Assembly (NCBI GenBank): GCA_945947845.1
Contig: CAMEZN010000163.1
Coordinates: forward strand, 1-5,067
DNA: 5,067 bases
Source: an uncultured Mucispirillum sp.
Lineage (GTDB): Bacteria > Chrysiogenota > Deferribacteres > Deferribacterales > Mucispirillaceae
Reading direction: 5' to 3'
In this document: positions 1 to 5,067 of the stretch, in pieces
Numbering within the stretch: position 1 is the stretch's first letter
How the letters are laid out: each line of letters starts with the position of its first letter
Translations under genes and position numbers: made by a program
The notes under the pieces: model-generated
Seen by the model: the letters and a program-made list of their open reading frames with translations, nothing else
Database searches by the model: none
What the model was told of the DNA's origin: nothing

Positions 1-749
1 TATATTTGTTTTATAAAATTTATACTTTCATTATTACAAGTATTTTTAACAAGAAAATCTTTTTCATGAATAAGCTTTGTAATATCATCTTCTTTTAAAT
101 CGTTTTTACTGTAAAATTTCCCAGTGGGATTATCATAATATTTTATCTCATTATTATTATATAATTCTATAATTTTTTCCATATCAAACATCATTTTTCT
201 AAGGCTTCTATATTCTGCATCAGTAATAGTATCTTCCTGCCTGTAATTTGCAGGTGTCTGGTGGATTATTCTGCCATTATATGAATTATCTTTAAATTCT
301 AATAATGTTGAACATATTGATTGTGCATTATTATTAAGTGCTGCATGAATATTACAGTAATAACCTTTATATTTTTGAGTATATCCAAAAGTAAGTTTCC
401 AAATATTATTTTTTATTAATGATAATGTATTATCAGTAAGATTATCAACATCATATATTATAGTTAAATCAGCACCAGTGCTGTTAATAAACTCTGGCAG
501 TTTATTAGTATTAATACTATTCTCATTAAAAGTTAATGTTTTTATTCTTGAAATATTATTAAACTTATTTCCAAAAAATTTATGTTCAGAAGTAATATAG
601 TAGTTATTTAGTTTATCTATACTATCACATACAATATTATCTTCATCTATTACCATAGCGGCACAAACTAAATGCCCAGTTTCCATAATTGAAACAATAA
701 AATCAAAATGTCTTGGAAAGTTTTTCGTTATAACTGCAATTTTAGACAT
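1..749 (-). CDS. Formyltransferase-like protein (3' end at or beyond window edge)
   Basis: The reading frame is open for 249 codons from an ATG at 749. It reaches the left edge with the partial codon TA, so it either continues or stops exactly there. The start is supported by GGAGG at 754-758, four bases upstream. The N-terminus (MSKIAVITKNFPRHFDFI) resembles formyltransferase-fold proteins that begin with a short strand followed by a P-R-H segment. N133-I134-H135 matches the catalytic Asn-x-His of methionyl-tRNA and glycinamide-ribonucleotide formyltransferases. A G-R-I-I-H segment (159-163) matches the strand before the catalytic Asp. D173 lies 38 residues after H135, against about 36 in GARF and Fmt, so it is the best Asp candidate. 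The tail has a G-K-F-Y-S-K-N-D-L segment (210-218) like that of sugar-nucleotide formyltransferases. Known members transfer formyl from 10-formyl-tetrahydrofolate. The substrate here is unknown; a surface sugar is possible. The protein is divergent and may be inactive. Confidence 0.55.
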   Translation of the reverse strand, partial: MSKIAVITKNFPRHFDFIVSIMETGHLVCAAMVIDEDNIVCDSIDKLNNYYITSEHKFFGNKFNNISRIKTLTFNENSINTNKLPEFINSTGADLTIIYDVDNLTDNTLSLIKNNIWKLTFGYTQKYKGYYCNIHAALNNNAQSICSTLLEFKDNSYNGRIIHQTPANYRQEDTITDAEYRSLRKMMFDMEKIIELYNNNEIKYYDNPTGKFYSKNDLKEDDITKLIHEKDFLVKNTCNNESINFIKQI

Positions 750-891
750 CTATCCTCCACAATAAAAAATACAGCATATATTTTTAATCCAAATAAAATA
801 AAAAAACAAGTTTAATATTTAATAATTTCATTGATTTTTCATAAATTTATATGTTAATAGATTATCAGCAGAAAATATAGAGGATTTTTTA
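750..891. promoter_or_regulatory. Divergent intergenic region between the two left-hand genes
   Basis: This 142-base AT-rich spacer must hold the start signals of both flanking genes, which point away from each other. The ribosome binding sites are clear: GGAGG at 754-758 on the minus strand and AGAGGA at 879-884 on the plus strand. For the minus-strand gene I see only a weak promoter candidate: TTGTTT (809 to 804), a 17-base spacer, then TAAAAA (786 to 781). Such matches are common by chance in DNA this AT-rich. Confidence 0.4.
831..859 (+). promoter_or_regulatory. Candidate sigma70-type promoter for the 892 gene
   Basis: TTGATT at 831-836 is followed after exactly 17 bases by TTAATA at 854-859. 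Transcription would start near 866 and give a leader of roughly 25 bases including the AGAGGA ribosome binding site. Both hexamers match consensus at four of six positions, so the call is tentative in this AT-rich context. Confidence 0.35.
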
Positions 892-1803
892 ATGTTAAAA
901 GGTGGTATTTACATAACGATTGCTGTTTTTCTATTTATTGGCTTTCTCTATATGTTTATAATAGATATTGATATATCTGATTTAATAGTAAATAACCAGA
1001 TTAACGATACTAAAAAATTAAACCATGTAAATGATTATTTAATAACCAACGATTTAAACTTTAAAACATTTACTCGTAAAATTACATCTTCTTGTTTAAA
1101 TGATGATAAAGCATGTCAAGTTTTAGAATTATATAAATATATCCGTTCAAGCTTTATTATAGATAATACAACAAATGATTTACTATTACCAAATCCATTA
1201 AATGCCTTTAAAAACAGGCAGGGTTCATATCTTGATATAACACTTTTATATTCTTCACTGCTTTTGCACAGCGGTATTTCTACATATATTAAAAAAGATG
1301 GTAATAGATATTTTAGTTATGCTTGCGGAATAAATAATTATGATATGTTTAATGCTATTAAGGCTGATTTACACTCTAAACCATTAGCAGAGAAAGAACT
1401 AACTTTAAGAAAAGGTCAGGTATGGGCATTTGATTTATCAAGAGATGGAAATGATAATCTTATTATAGATATAGAATTTTATTCTAAATATCCAGTAGAT
1501 ATGGTATTATTTCCAAATAAGCAGGAAATGAATGCTCATTTAAAAGGTCAGTATGGCAGGTATAATACAGATTGTTCTTTATTTAATATAGCAGAAGCAA
1601 ACATAAGTTGTCTTGCACCACAAAAAACAGGTATTATAATATTTAAATCATTAAATGATGATAATAAATTTAAAGCAGGAATATATAAAGGTGGTATTTT
1701 AGCTGGTGATATCAAAAGTGAAAAAAGTAAAAAAGGCAGTAACTGTATAAAAATAGATATAAACAGCAGTGGTTCTTTTCAATATCCCGGTATAGTTTAT
1801 TAA
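892..1803 (+). CDS. Membrane-anchored transglutaminase-like protein, probable pseudoenzyme
   Basis: This 303-aa protein starts at an ATG seven bases after AGAGGA (879-884). Residues 5-24 form one hydrophobic segment with no clear signal-peptidase site, so an N-terminal anchor with the rest in the periplasm is likely. Residues 76-133 resemble a transglutaminase-like (papain-fold) core: a helix, then G111-S-Y-L-D115, then L-L-Y-S-S-L-L-L-H-S-G-I. Family members usually read G-x-C-x-D followed by L-x-x-x-L-L-x-x-x-G-I. Tyr113 (codon TAT at 1228-1230) stands where the catalytic Cys would be. I see no His-x-Trp motif afterwards; the stretch reads Y-A-C-G-I-N-N-Y-D (143-151). The C-terminal part (about 175-290) alternates hydrophobic and polar residues, including P-V-D-M-V-L-F-P and T-G-I-I-I-F-K. 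This suggests a beta-sandwich like pre-peptidase or GOLD-type domains. Cys68/Cys75 and Cys228/Cys240 could form disulfides. The fold assignment comes from motif reading only. The function is unknown; a binding or scaffold role is possible. It is a single gene, divergent from the formyltransferase-like gene. Confidence 0.6.
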   Translation: MLKGGIYITIAVFLFIGFLYMFIIDIDISDLIVNNQINDTKKLNHVNDYLITNDLNFKTFTRKITSSCLNDDKACQVLELYKYIRSSFIIDNTTNDLLLPNPLNAFKNRQGSYLDITLLYSSLLLHSGISTYIKKDGNRYFSYACGINNYDMFNAIKADLHSKPLAEKELTLRKGQVWAFDLSRDGNDNLIIDIEFYSKYPVDMVLFPNKQEMNAHLKGQYGRYNTDCSLFNIAEANISCLAPQKTGIIIFKSLNDDNKFKAGIYKGGILAGDIKSEKSKKGSNCIKIDINSSGSFQYPGIVY

Positions 1804-1881
1804 TATATAGTAATTTTCAATGAAATATATTTTAATATTTTAAATGTTATATTTTATAAATAATGTAATAGTAAGAAACTT

Positions 1882-1901
1882 TTTTTACAATATTGTAAAA
1901 A
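1882..1901. repeat. Perfect 20-bp palindrome, possible operator
   Basis: TTTTTACAATATTGTAAAAA is its own reverse complement over all 20 bases and is centred between 1891 and 1892. It lies 79 bases past the stop of the 892 gene and about 140 bases upstream of the predicted transcription start of the first porin. The core TACA-N4-TGTA has dyad symmetry typical of a dimeric-regulator site. No T-run follows the palindrome, so an intrinsic terminator is unlikely. AT-rich palindromes also arise by chance. Confidence 0.4.
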
Positions 1902-1998
1902 TTAGGAAATAAATAATATTTCTTTTTCTTTATATATAATAATATTTTATAAAACTCTTTTTCTGATTATCTTTTGGCATCTATATTGCATTATCAGA

Positions 1999-2027
1999 TT
2001 GACAATCATAATTAAATTGTATATATA
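1999..2027 (+). promoter_or_regulatory. Strong sigma70-type promoter of the first porin
   Basis: TTGACA at 1999-2004 is a perfect -35 element. After 17 bases comes TATATA at 2022-2027, a five-of-six -10 element. Transcription would start near 2034 and give a leader of about 40 bases with AGGAGGA at 2064-2070. A TCTGAT (1962-1967) / ATCAGA (1993-1998) inverted pair ends directly before the -35 element and may bind a regulator, but that is speculative. Confidence 0.7.
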
Positions 2028-2074
2028 TGTTATTGTGCAAAAATATTTTTTAATATGGTTATTAGGAGGATAAC

Positions 2075-3235
2075 ATGAGAAAGTTTTTACTTACATGGTT
2101 AATAGCACTTTGTGCAGTGCCAGCTTTTGCCGTGGAGTTTACTTCTGGGGACTTTAAAGCAAATATTTATGGTTTGCTTTTAGGTGATGCATTTTATACT
2201 TATTCATCAGATACATTCCAGTCAGTAGCTCCTGAATTTGGTTCAATGGCTTTTGTGGGAACATCAAACATTGGGGTTAGAATGAGCTATCAAAATGTTT
2301 CTGGAACATTTGAAGCAGGTCTTTTTGACCCAGTTAGGAAATTTTATCTTACATACAATATTGGTGGTAAAGATGACCATTATGTATTAGTTGGTAGAGA
2401 TAATAACTTAGCATTCTATTACTTAGGTCAAATGTCTAACGATACTCAAGGGTTAATAGACTATGGAACAATGTCTATTAGAAGAAAAATGCAGCTTCGT
2501 TATGGTATAAATGGTTTTGAGCTTGCTATTATTATACCTTATATTAATTTTGGTGTGGCTGATGATAATGCTTATACTGGCAGTTTAGCATATGGAAATG
2601 CTGCAACTGGTGGAGTTATTGATACAAGAGATTATATGATTAATTCACTTCCTCGTGTAGAAGCAGCCTATACTTTTAAAGGTAATAACCATAATATGAA
2701 AGTTTATGCTTCTTATGGAGCTTATGTATATCAAAATGAAACAGCTTCTGCTGCTATTGATTCATTTGATAAAGTAGCTCATAATTTTTCTGTGGGTTTT
2801 GGTGGTCAGATAGATATTGGTAAATCTTTTATTCAATTAACTGGTTATTTTGGTCAAAACTTATATCTTAGCAGTTCAATAGGTGGTTATTTTGCAGATT
2901 CATCTTTTTTAAATCCTGTTTCATTAGCATATAATGCAGCTAATGGAAGATATACTATTGATATTAAAAATATATATAGTGCAGGCGGTGGTGTTGGTTA
3001 TGGCTATAAAGGGCTTGATGGTAAACTTGTTACACAAGTTGGTGTAGGTTATAGTGCTAACTTTGCTGACCATTTTGCTACTACTGACCAAAATGTAGGT
3101 GCTTATCTTAACCTTCAATATTATTTTAATGACTGGTTCTCTATACTTCCAGAATTGGTATTTCTTAAAAATATAGCTGGGCAAAGTGAAGGTTTTTCTA
3201 TAACAGCAGGTGCTATGGCTATTTTAGCTTTTTAA
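2075..3235 (+). CDS. Outer-membrane porin-like beta-barrel protein, copy 1
   Basis: This 386-aa protein begins with a classic signal peptide. Residues 1-19 comprise the positive M-R-K, a hydrophobic core and A-F-A, with predicted cleavage before V20-E-F. AGGAGGA at 2064-2070, four bases before ATG, fixes the start. The mature part alternates hydrophobic and polar residues throughout. It ends in A-G-A-M-A-I-L-A-F, and a terminal Phe is the usual signal for outer-membrane barrel assembly. About 367 mature residues would suit a barrel of roughly 16 strands. Blocks shared with the next gene include D-F-K-A-N (26-30), G-T-S-N-I-G-V (62-68), G-T-F-E-A-G-L (77-83), Y-G-I-N-G-F-E-L-A (143-151), P-R-V-E-A-A-Y-T (193-200) and N-D-W-F-S-I (352-357). 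Gly- and Ser-rich stretches near 160-188, 221-234 and 265-297 are probably surface loops. The role would be passive diffusion of small solutes. The layout recalls DcaP-like or Deferribacterota porins, but the exact family is not assignable by eye. It has its own promoter and terminator. Confidence 0.85.
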   Translation: MRKFLLTWLIALCAVPAFAVEFTSGDFKANIYGLLLGDAFYTYSSDTFQSVAPEFGSMAFVGTSNIGVRMSYQNVSGTFEAGLFDPVRKFYLTYNIGGKDDHYVLVGRDNNLAFYYLGQMSNDTQGLIDYGTMSIRRKMQLRYGINGFELAIIIPYINFGVADDNAYTGSLAYGNAATGGVIDTRDYMINSLPRVEAAYTFKGNNHNMKVYASYGAYVYQNETASAAIDSFDKVAHNFSVGFGGQIDIGKSFIQLTGYFGQNLYLSSSIGGYFADSSFLNPVSLAYNAANGRYTIDIKNIYSAGGGVGYGYKGLDGKLVTQVGVGYSANFADHFATTDQNVGAYLNLQYYFNDWFSILPELVFLKNIAGQSEGFSITAGAMAILAF

Positions 3236-3255
3236 AAGTCTAATATATAACTCTG

Positions 3256-3283
3256 TTGATATAATAATGTTTTAAACTATAAA
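3256..3283 (+). promoter_or_regulatory. Candidate promoters of the second porin, overlapping the terminator
   Basis: Two promoter readings overlap. TGATATAAT at 3257-3265 is a perfect extended -10 element (TGnTATAAT) and would start RNA near 3272, just before the hairpin at 3276. Alternatively TTGATA (3256-3261), 16 bases and TATAAA (3278-3283) would start RNA near 3290, inside the hairpin. The 57 bases between the hairpin and the second porin hold no better promoter. Which reading is used cannot be decided from sequence. Confidence 0.5.
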
Positions 3284-3317
3284 AAAGAGAAATTTTTCTC
3301 TTTTTTATAGTCTTTTT
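3276..3317 (+). terminator. Intrinsic terminator after the first porin
   Basis: The 17-base arm at 3276-3292 is perfectly complementary to 3295-3311, with the core GAGAAA/TTTCTC flanked by A and T runs. Because a two-base loop is too tight, the end pair probably opens to a four-base loop. A T-run at 3313-3317 follows. It lies 41 bases past the stop of the first porin. The stem is long but AT-rich, so its efficiency is uncertain. Confidence 0.75.
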
Positions 3318-3353
3318 AATTTGTGTTTCAAATAATTATTTATTCTGGGGATT

Positions 3354-3362
3354 GGGGGTGAT
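3354..3362 (+). promoter_or_regulatory. Extended G-rich ribosome binding site of the second porin
   Basis: GGGGGTGAT differs from the ideal GGAGGTGAT complement of the 16S rRNA end at one position, which could still pair as G-U. It ends six bases before the ATG at 3369. It is preceded by TTCTGGGG (3343-3350), a motif repeated before the start codon at 5060. Confidence 0.75.
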
Positions 3363-3368
3363 AATTAA

Positions 3369-4511
3369 ATGAAAAAATTATTATTCTTATTATCTTTTAT
3401 TCTACTTTTTACTCCTGTATATGCTGTTGAATTTACAACTGGTGATTTTAAAGCAAATGTTTATGGCGAAATATATGCTGATGGTTTTTATAATTATGAT
3501 TATAATGGTTCATCATCTTCTCACAGGTTTGAATCACTAGCATTTCCTGGCACATCAAATATAGGTGTAACATTAACTTATGGTAATATATCTGGTACAT
3601 TTGAAGCAGGGCTTGCAGACCCTGTCAGAAGATTTTTCTTAACATATAATTTTAATGGAAAAGAAGACCATTATTTATTAATAGGTAAAGATGCAATAAT
3701 TGCTGCTTATACAGTTGGGCAGGTATCAAATGATATTGGTGGGTTAAGTGATTTTGGTGCTATTACAGATGCAACAAGAAGATATCAGATTCGTTATGGT
3801 ATAAATGGCTTTGAACTGGCTGTTATTATTCCAAGTGTAGGTGGCAATTTCAGTCCTGATTATACTGATGATACAGGGTATAAATTAGGAACAGCAACAT
3901 ATCAGCCGTTTATGGTTATTCCACGACTGGAAGCAGCATATACTTATGCAAATGATACACTTGAATTTAAAATTTTTGGTGCCTATGGTGCATATCTATA
4001 CCAAGATACTGCAAAAGCAGCCACAGATAAAGTTTTTCATTCTTATCATATTGGTATTGGAGGACAGTCAAACTTTGGCAACTCGTTTTTACAGTATACA
4101 GCATGGTATGGAAATAATATTGATTTAGCAGATGGTTTGACTACTTATAAAAGCAGGGCAGTTGGTGTTACTGCAAATGGTAAGATAAGTATGTTTTTGA
4201 CAGATGAAAATGGTAATCTTACTGCAACACAGTCAGAAAATATACAATCTGCTGGTTTAGCAATAGGAATTGGTCATACTTTTAATGATATGTTTACTCC
4301 ACAGGCAGGTGTTGGATATACATTAAACTTTGGTGATGGGTATGATAAAATTGATGATAGGATAGGTGCATATTTAAACTGTATTATTCAAATAAATGAC
4401 TGGTTTTCTATAATCCCTGAAATTGCATATATGGACTATATGCAGGATAGTATTGGAAATAAAGAAGGTTATAGTATTATTGCTGGTGCAGTTGCATTAT
4501 TATCTTTCTAA
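3369..4511 (+). CDS. Outer-membrane porin-like beta-barrel protein, copy 2
   Basis: This 380-aa paralogue of the preceding protein lies 133 bases downstream on the same strand. Residues 1-19 form a signal peptide (M-K-K, a leucine-rich core, V-Y-A), with cleavage before V20-E-F exactly as in copy 1. The end, A-G-A-V-A-L-L-S-F, keeps the terminal Phe barrel-assembly signal. Blocks line up with copy 1 along the whole length: D-F-K-A-N (26-30), G-T-S-N-I-G-V (61-67), G-T-F-E-A-G-L (76-82), Y-G-I-N-G-F-E-L-A (143-151), P-R-L-E-A-A-Y-T (185-192), G-V-G-Y (314-317) and N-D-W-F-S-I (343-348). Segments about 42-53, 155-182, 213-223 and 251-293 differ in sequence and length, as expected for exposed loops. 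Cys338 is the only cysteine in the mature protein. It is probably a porin of the same family with different loop properties; its substrate is unknown. The strong ribosome binding site and separate promoter candidates suggest expression independent of copy 1. Confidence 0.85.
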   Translation: MKKLLFLLSFILLFTPVYAVEFTTGDFKANVYGEIYADGFYNYDYNGSSSSHRFESLAFPGTSNIGVTLTYGNISGTFEAGLADPVRRFFLTYNFNGKEDHYLLIGKDAIIAAYTVGQVSNDIGGLSDFGAITDATRRYQIRYGINGFELAVIIPSVGGNFSPDYTDDTGYKLGTATYQPFMVIPRLEAAYTYANDTLEFKIFGAYGAYLYQDTAKAATDKVFHSYHIGIGGQSNFGNSFLQYTAWYGNNIDLADGLTTYKSRAVGVTANGKISMFLTDENGNLTATQSENIQSAGLAIGIGHTFNDMFTPQAGVGYTLNFGDGYDKIDDRIGAYLNCIIQINDWFSIIPEIAYMDYMQDSIGNKEGYSIIAGAVALLSF

Positions 4512-4537
4512 TTTTGGTTTTATTTTTATTTCTATAT

Positions 4538-4568
4538 AAGCTGGCAGAATATTTTTGCCAGCTTTTTT
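4538..4568 (+). terminator. Strong intrinsic terminator after the second porin
   Basis: AAGCTGGCA at 4538-4546 pairs perfectly with TGCCAGCTT at 4556-4564. Three more pairs, one of them G-U, can close the inside down to a three-base loop. The T-run at 4563-4568 follows. It lies 27 bases after the stop codon and is the most GC-rich hairpin of the window. Confidence 0.9.
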
Positions 4569-4962
4569 ATTTTATCAGTATAAAGTTTTTTGTATCATAT
4601 AAGATTTGATTTAGTATTTTACATATTTTATATTCTTTTATTTTTAATCTTTACTAGTTAATTCATATAATAATTTTATAGTCTGTTTCTCATACTGTAT
4701 GATTTATTTTGCTACATACTTAATATGAAAAGTATTCTAATAATATTAATTATAAGTATCTTGAATGTGTCTTTATAATTGAATTTAAAGCCAAACTTAT
4801 ACTTATTATATATTTCTCTTATATAAATTTTTTAAAGTAAGATAAAATATTAAGTATATTATAAATAATTTAGTTTATATTAATAAATATCTAATTATTT
4901 CATTATTTATTAGGATAAAATAACCATAAAACAATGTATTTACATATATAAATGAAAAATAA

Positions 4963-4981
4963 ATTGATAAAATTTATCAAT
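4963..4981. repeat. 19-bp palindrome next to the -35 element, possible operator
   Basis: ATTGATAAA at 4963-4971 and TTTATCAAT at 4973-4981 are exact reverse complements around A4972. The site ends five bases before TTGACA (4987) and is centred about 50 bases upstream of the predicted transcription start. That position would suit an activator, or a repressor reaching the promoter. The half-sites TTGAT and ATCAA are seven bases apart, unlike the four of FNR sites. Confidence 0.5.
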
Positions 4982-4986
4982 AATTG

Positions 4987-5015
4987 TTGACAATAAAAAA
5001 TTTATAATATATAAG
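4987..5015 (+). promoter_or_regulatory. Strong sigma70-type promoter of the gene starting at 5060
   Basis: TTGACA at 4987-4992 is a perfect -35 element. After 17 bases follows TATAAG at 5010-5015, a five-of-six -10 element. RNA would start near 5022 and give a leader of about 38 bases with the G-run ribosome binding site. An overlapping perfect TATAAT at 5003-5008 is only 10 bases from this -35 element, so it does not pair with it. Confidence 0.7.
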
Positions 5016-5050
5016 ATGAATGTGAATAGTATTATTTATTTTTAGGTTCT

Positions 5051-5056
5051 GGGGGG
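5051..5056 (+). promoter_or_regulatory. G-run ribosome binding site before the last start codon
   Basis: Six consecutive G residues stand three bases before ATG. They follow TTCT (5047-5050), as the G-run does upstream of the second porin. A run of G in place of GGAGG is unusual in DNA this AT-rich, though G-U pairing would still allow ribosome binding. Confidence 0.55.
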
Positions 5057-5059
5057 AAA

Positions 5060-5067
5060 ATGAAAAA
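5060..5067 (+). CDS. Start of a further gene, cut by the window edge (possibly a third porin)
   Basis: Only ATGAAAAA is visible, giving Met-Lys and then Lys or Asn. The start is supported by a strong promoter at 4987-5015 and a G-rich ribosome binding site at 5051-5056. The M-K beginning is typical of a signal peptide, and the upstream TTCTGGGG matches that of the second porin. A third tandem paralogue is therefore plausible, but the product itself cannot be seen. Confidence 0.55.

Larger units (their letters stand above)
4569..5059. other. Long AT-rich intergenic region without a gene
   Basis: About 490 bases separate the second porin terminator from the next start codon. I see no credible gene here. 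Short frames such as those at 4952 (12 codons) and 5016 (9 codons) have no ribosome binding site. The stretch contains a 13-bp palindrome with one central base (TCATACTGTATGA, 4690-4702). It also has several weak AT inverted repeats, such as AATTATAA (4748-4755) with TTATAATT (4773-4780). At its right end lie a 19-bp palindrome and a strong promoter. Its length next to a single gene start suggests a regulatory region, but composition alone could explain the weak repeats. Confidence 0.6.

Noticed and set aside
861..868. ATTATCAG octamer also found at 1990-1997
   Set aside because: Similar words occur elsewhere in this AT-rich window, including inside the minus-strand gene, so a shared regulatory site is not supported.
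2102..2116. Possible lipobox around Cys13 of the first porin
   Set aside because: The residue before Cys is Leu instead of Gly, Ala or Ser. A normal A-F-A cleavage site follows, so this is a standard signal peptide.
2924..3184. 86-codon open frame on the minus strand
   Set aside because: It lies wholly inside the first porin, which has a signal peptide, ribosome binding site and a paralogue. The minus-strand product has no recognisable features and is a shadow frame.
3946..4128. 60-codon open frame on the plus strand
   Set aside because: It overlaps the second porin in another frame and has no recognisable features, so it is a shadow frame.
4964..4980. Possible FNR/CRP-type site TTGAT...ATCAA
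   Set aside because: The half-sites are separated by seven bases instead of the four of FNR sites, so only an unspecified palindrome is reported.
4952..5045. Tiny frames at 4952 (12 codons) and 5016 (9 codons)
   Set aside because: Neither has a ribosome binding site. The first spans the palindrome and promoter -35 region, and the second begins at or before the predicted transcription start.

Overview
The window is strongly AT-rich bacterial DNA with Gram-negative character. Two of its genes encode exported outer-membrane beta-barrels with a signal peptide and a C-terminal phenylalanine. Short AT-rich intergenic regions, GGAGG-type ribosome binding sites and sigma70-like promoters are visible. 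Base composition and the porin style would fit a low-GC member of the Deferribacterota such as Mucispirillum. That is an impression, not a demonstrated assignment, because no rRNA or other marker gene is present.

Left part (1-1803): a divergent pair. On the minus strand, a formyltransferase-like protein starts at 749 and runs to the left edge. It has an Asn-Ile-His motif and the N-terminal style of formyltransferases. On the plus strand (892-1803) is a membrane-anchored 303-aa protein. Its middle resembles a transglutaminase-like domain, but Tyr stands where the catalytic Cys belongs. Its C-terminal part looks like a beta-sandwich.

Right part (1804-5067): two tandem paralogous porins (2075-3235 and 3369-4511), and a third start codon at 5060 cut off by the window edge. 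The first porin has a strong promoter (TTGACA-N17-TATATA). It ends before an AT-rich intrinsic terminator that overlaps candidate promoters for the second porin. The second porin ends at a strong GC-containing terminator. About 490 bases without a gene follow, ending in another strong promoter (TTGACA-N17-TATAAG) preceded by a 19-bp palindrome, and then the third start codon.

The porin genes therefore look like a tandemly duplicated family with separate transcription units, so differential expression of surface proteins is plausible. The two upstream genes may belong to envelope biogenesis or surface modification, but nothing in the sequence ties them functionally to the porins. I found no mobile element, CRISPR array, tRNA or rRNA, and no clear novel system. 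The best leads are the apparent pseudo-transglutaminase and the terminator/promoter overlap between the porins.
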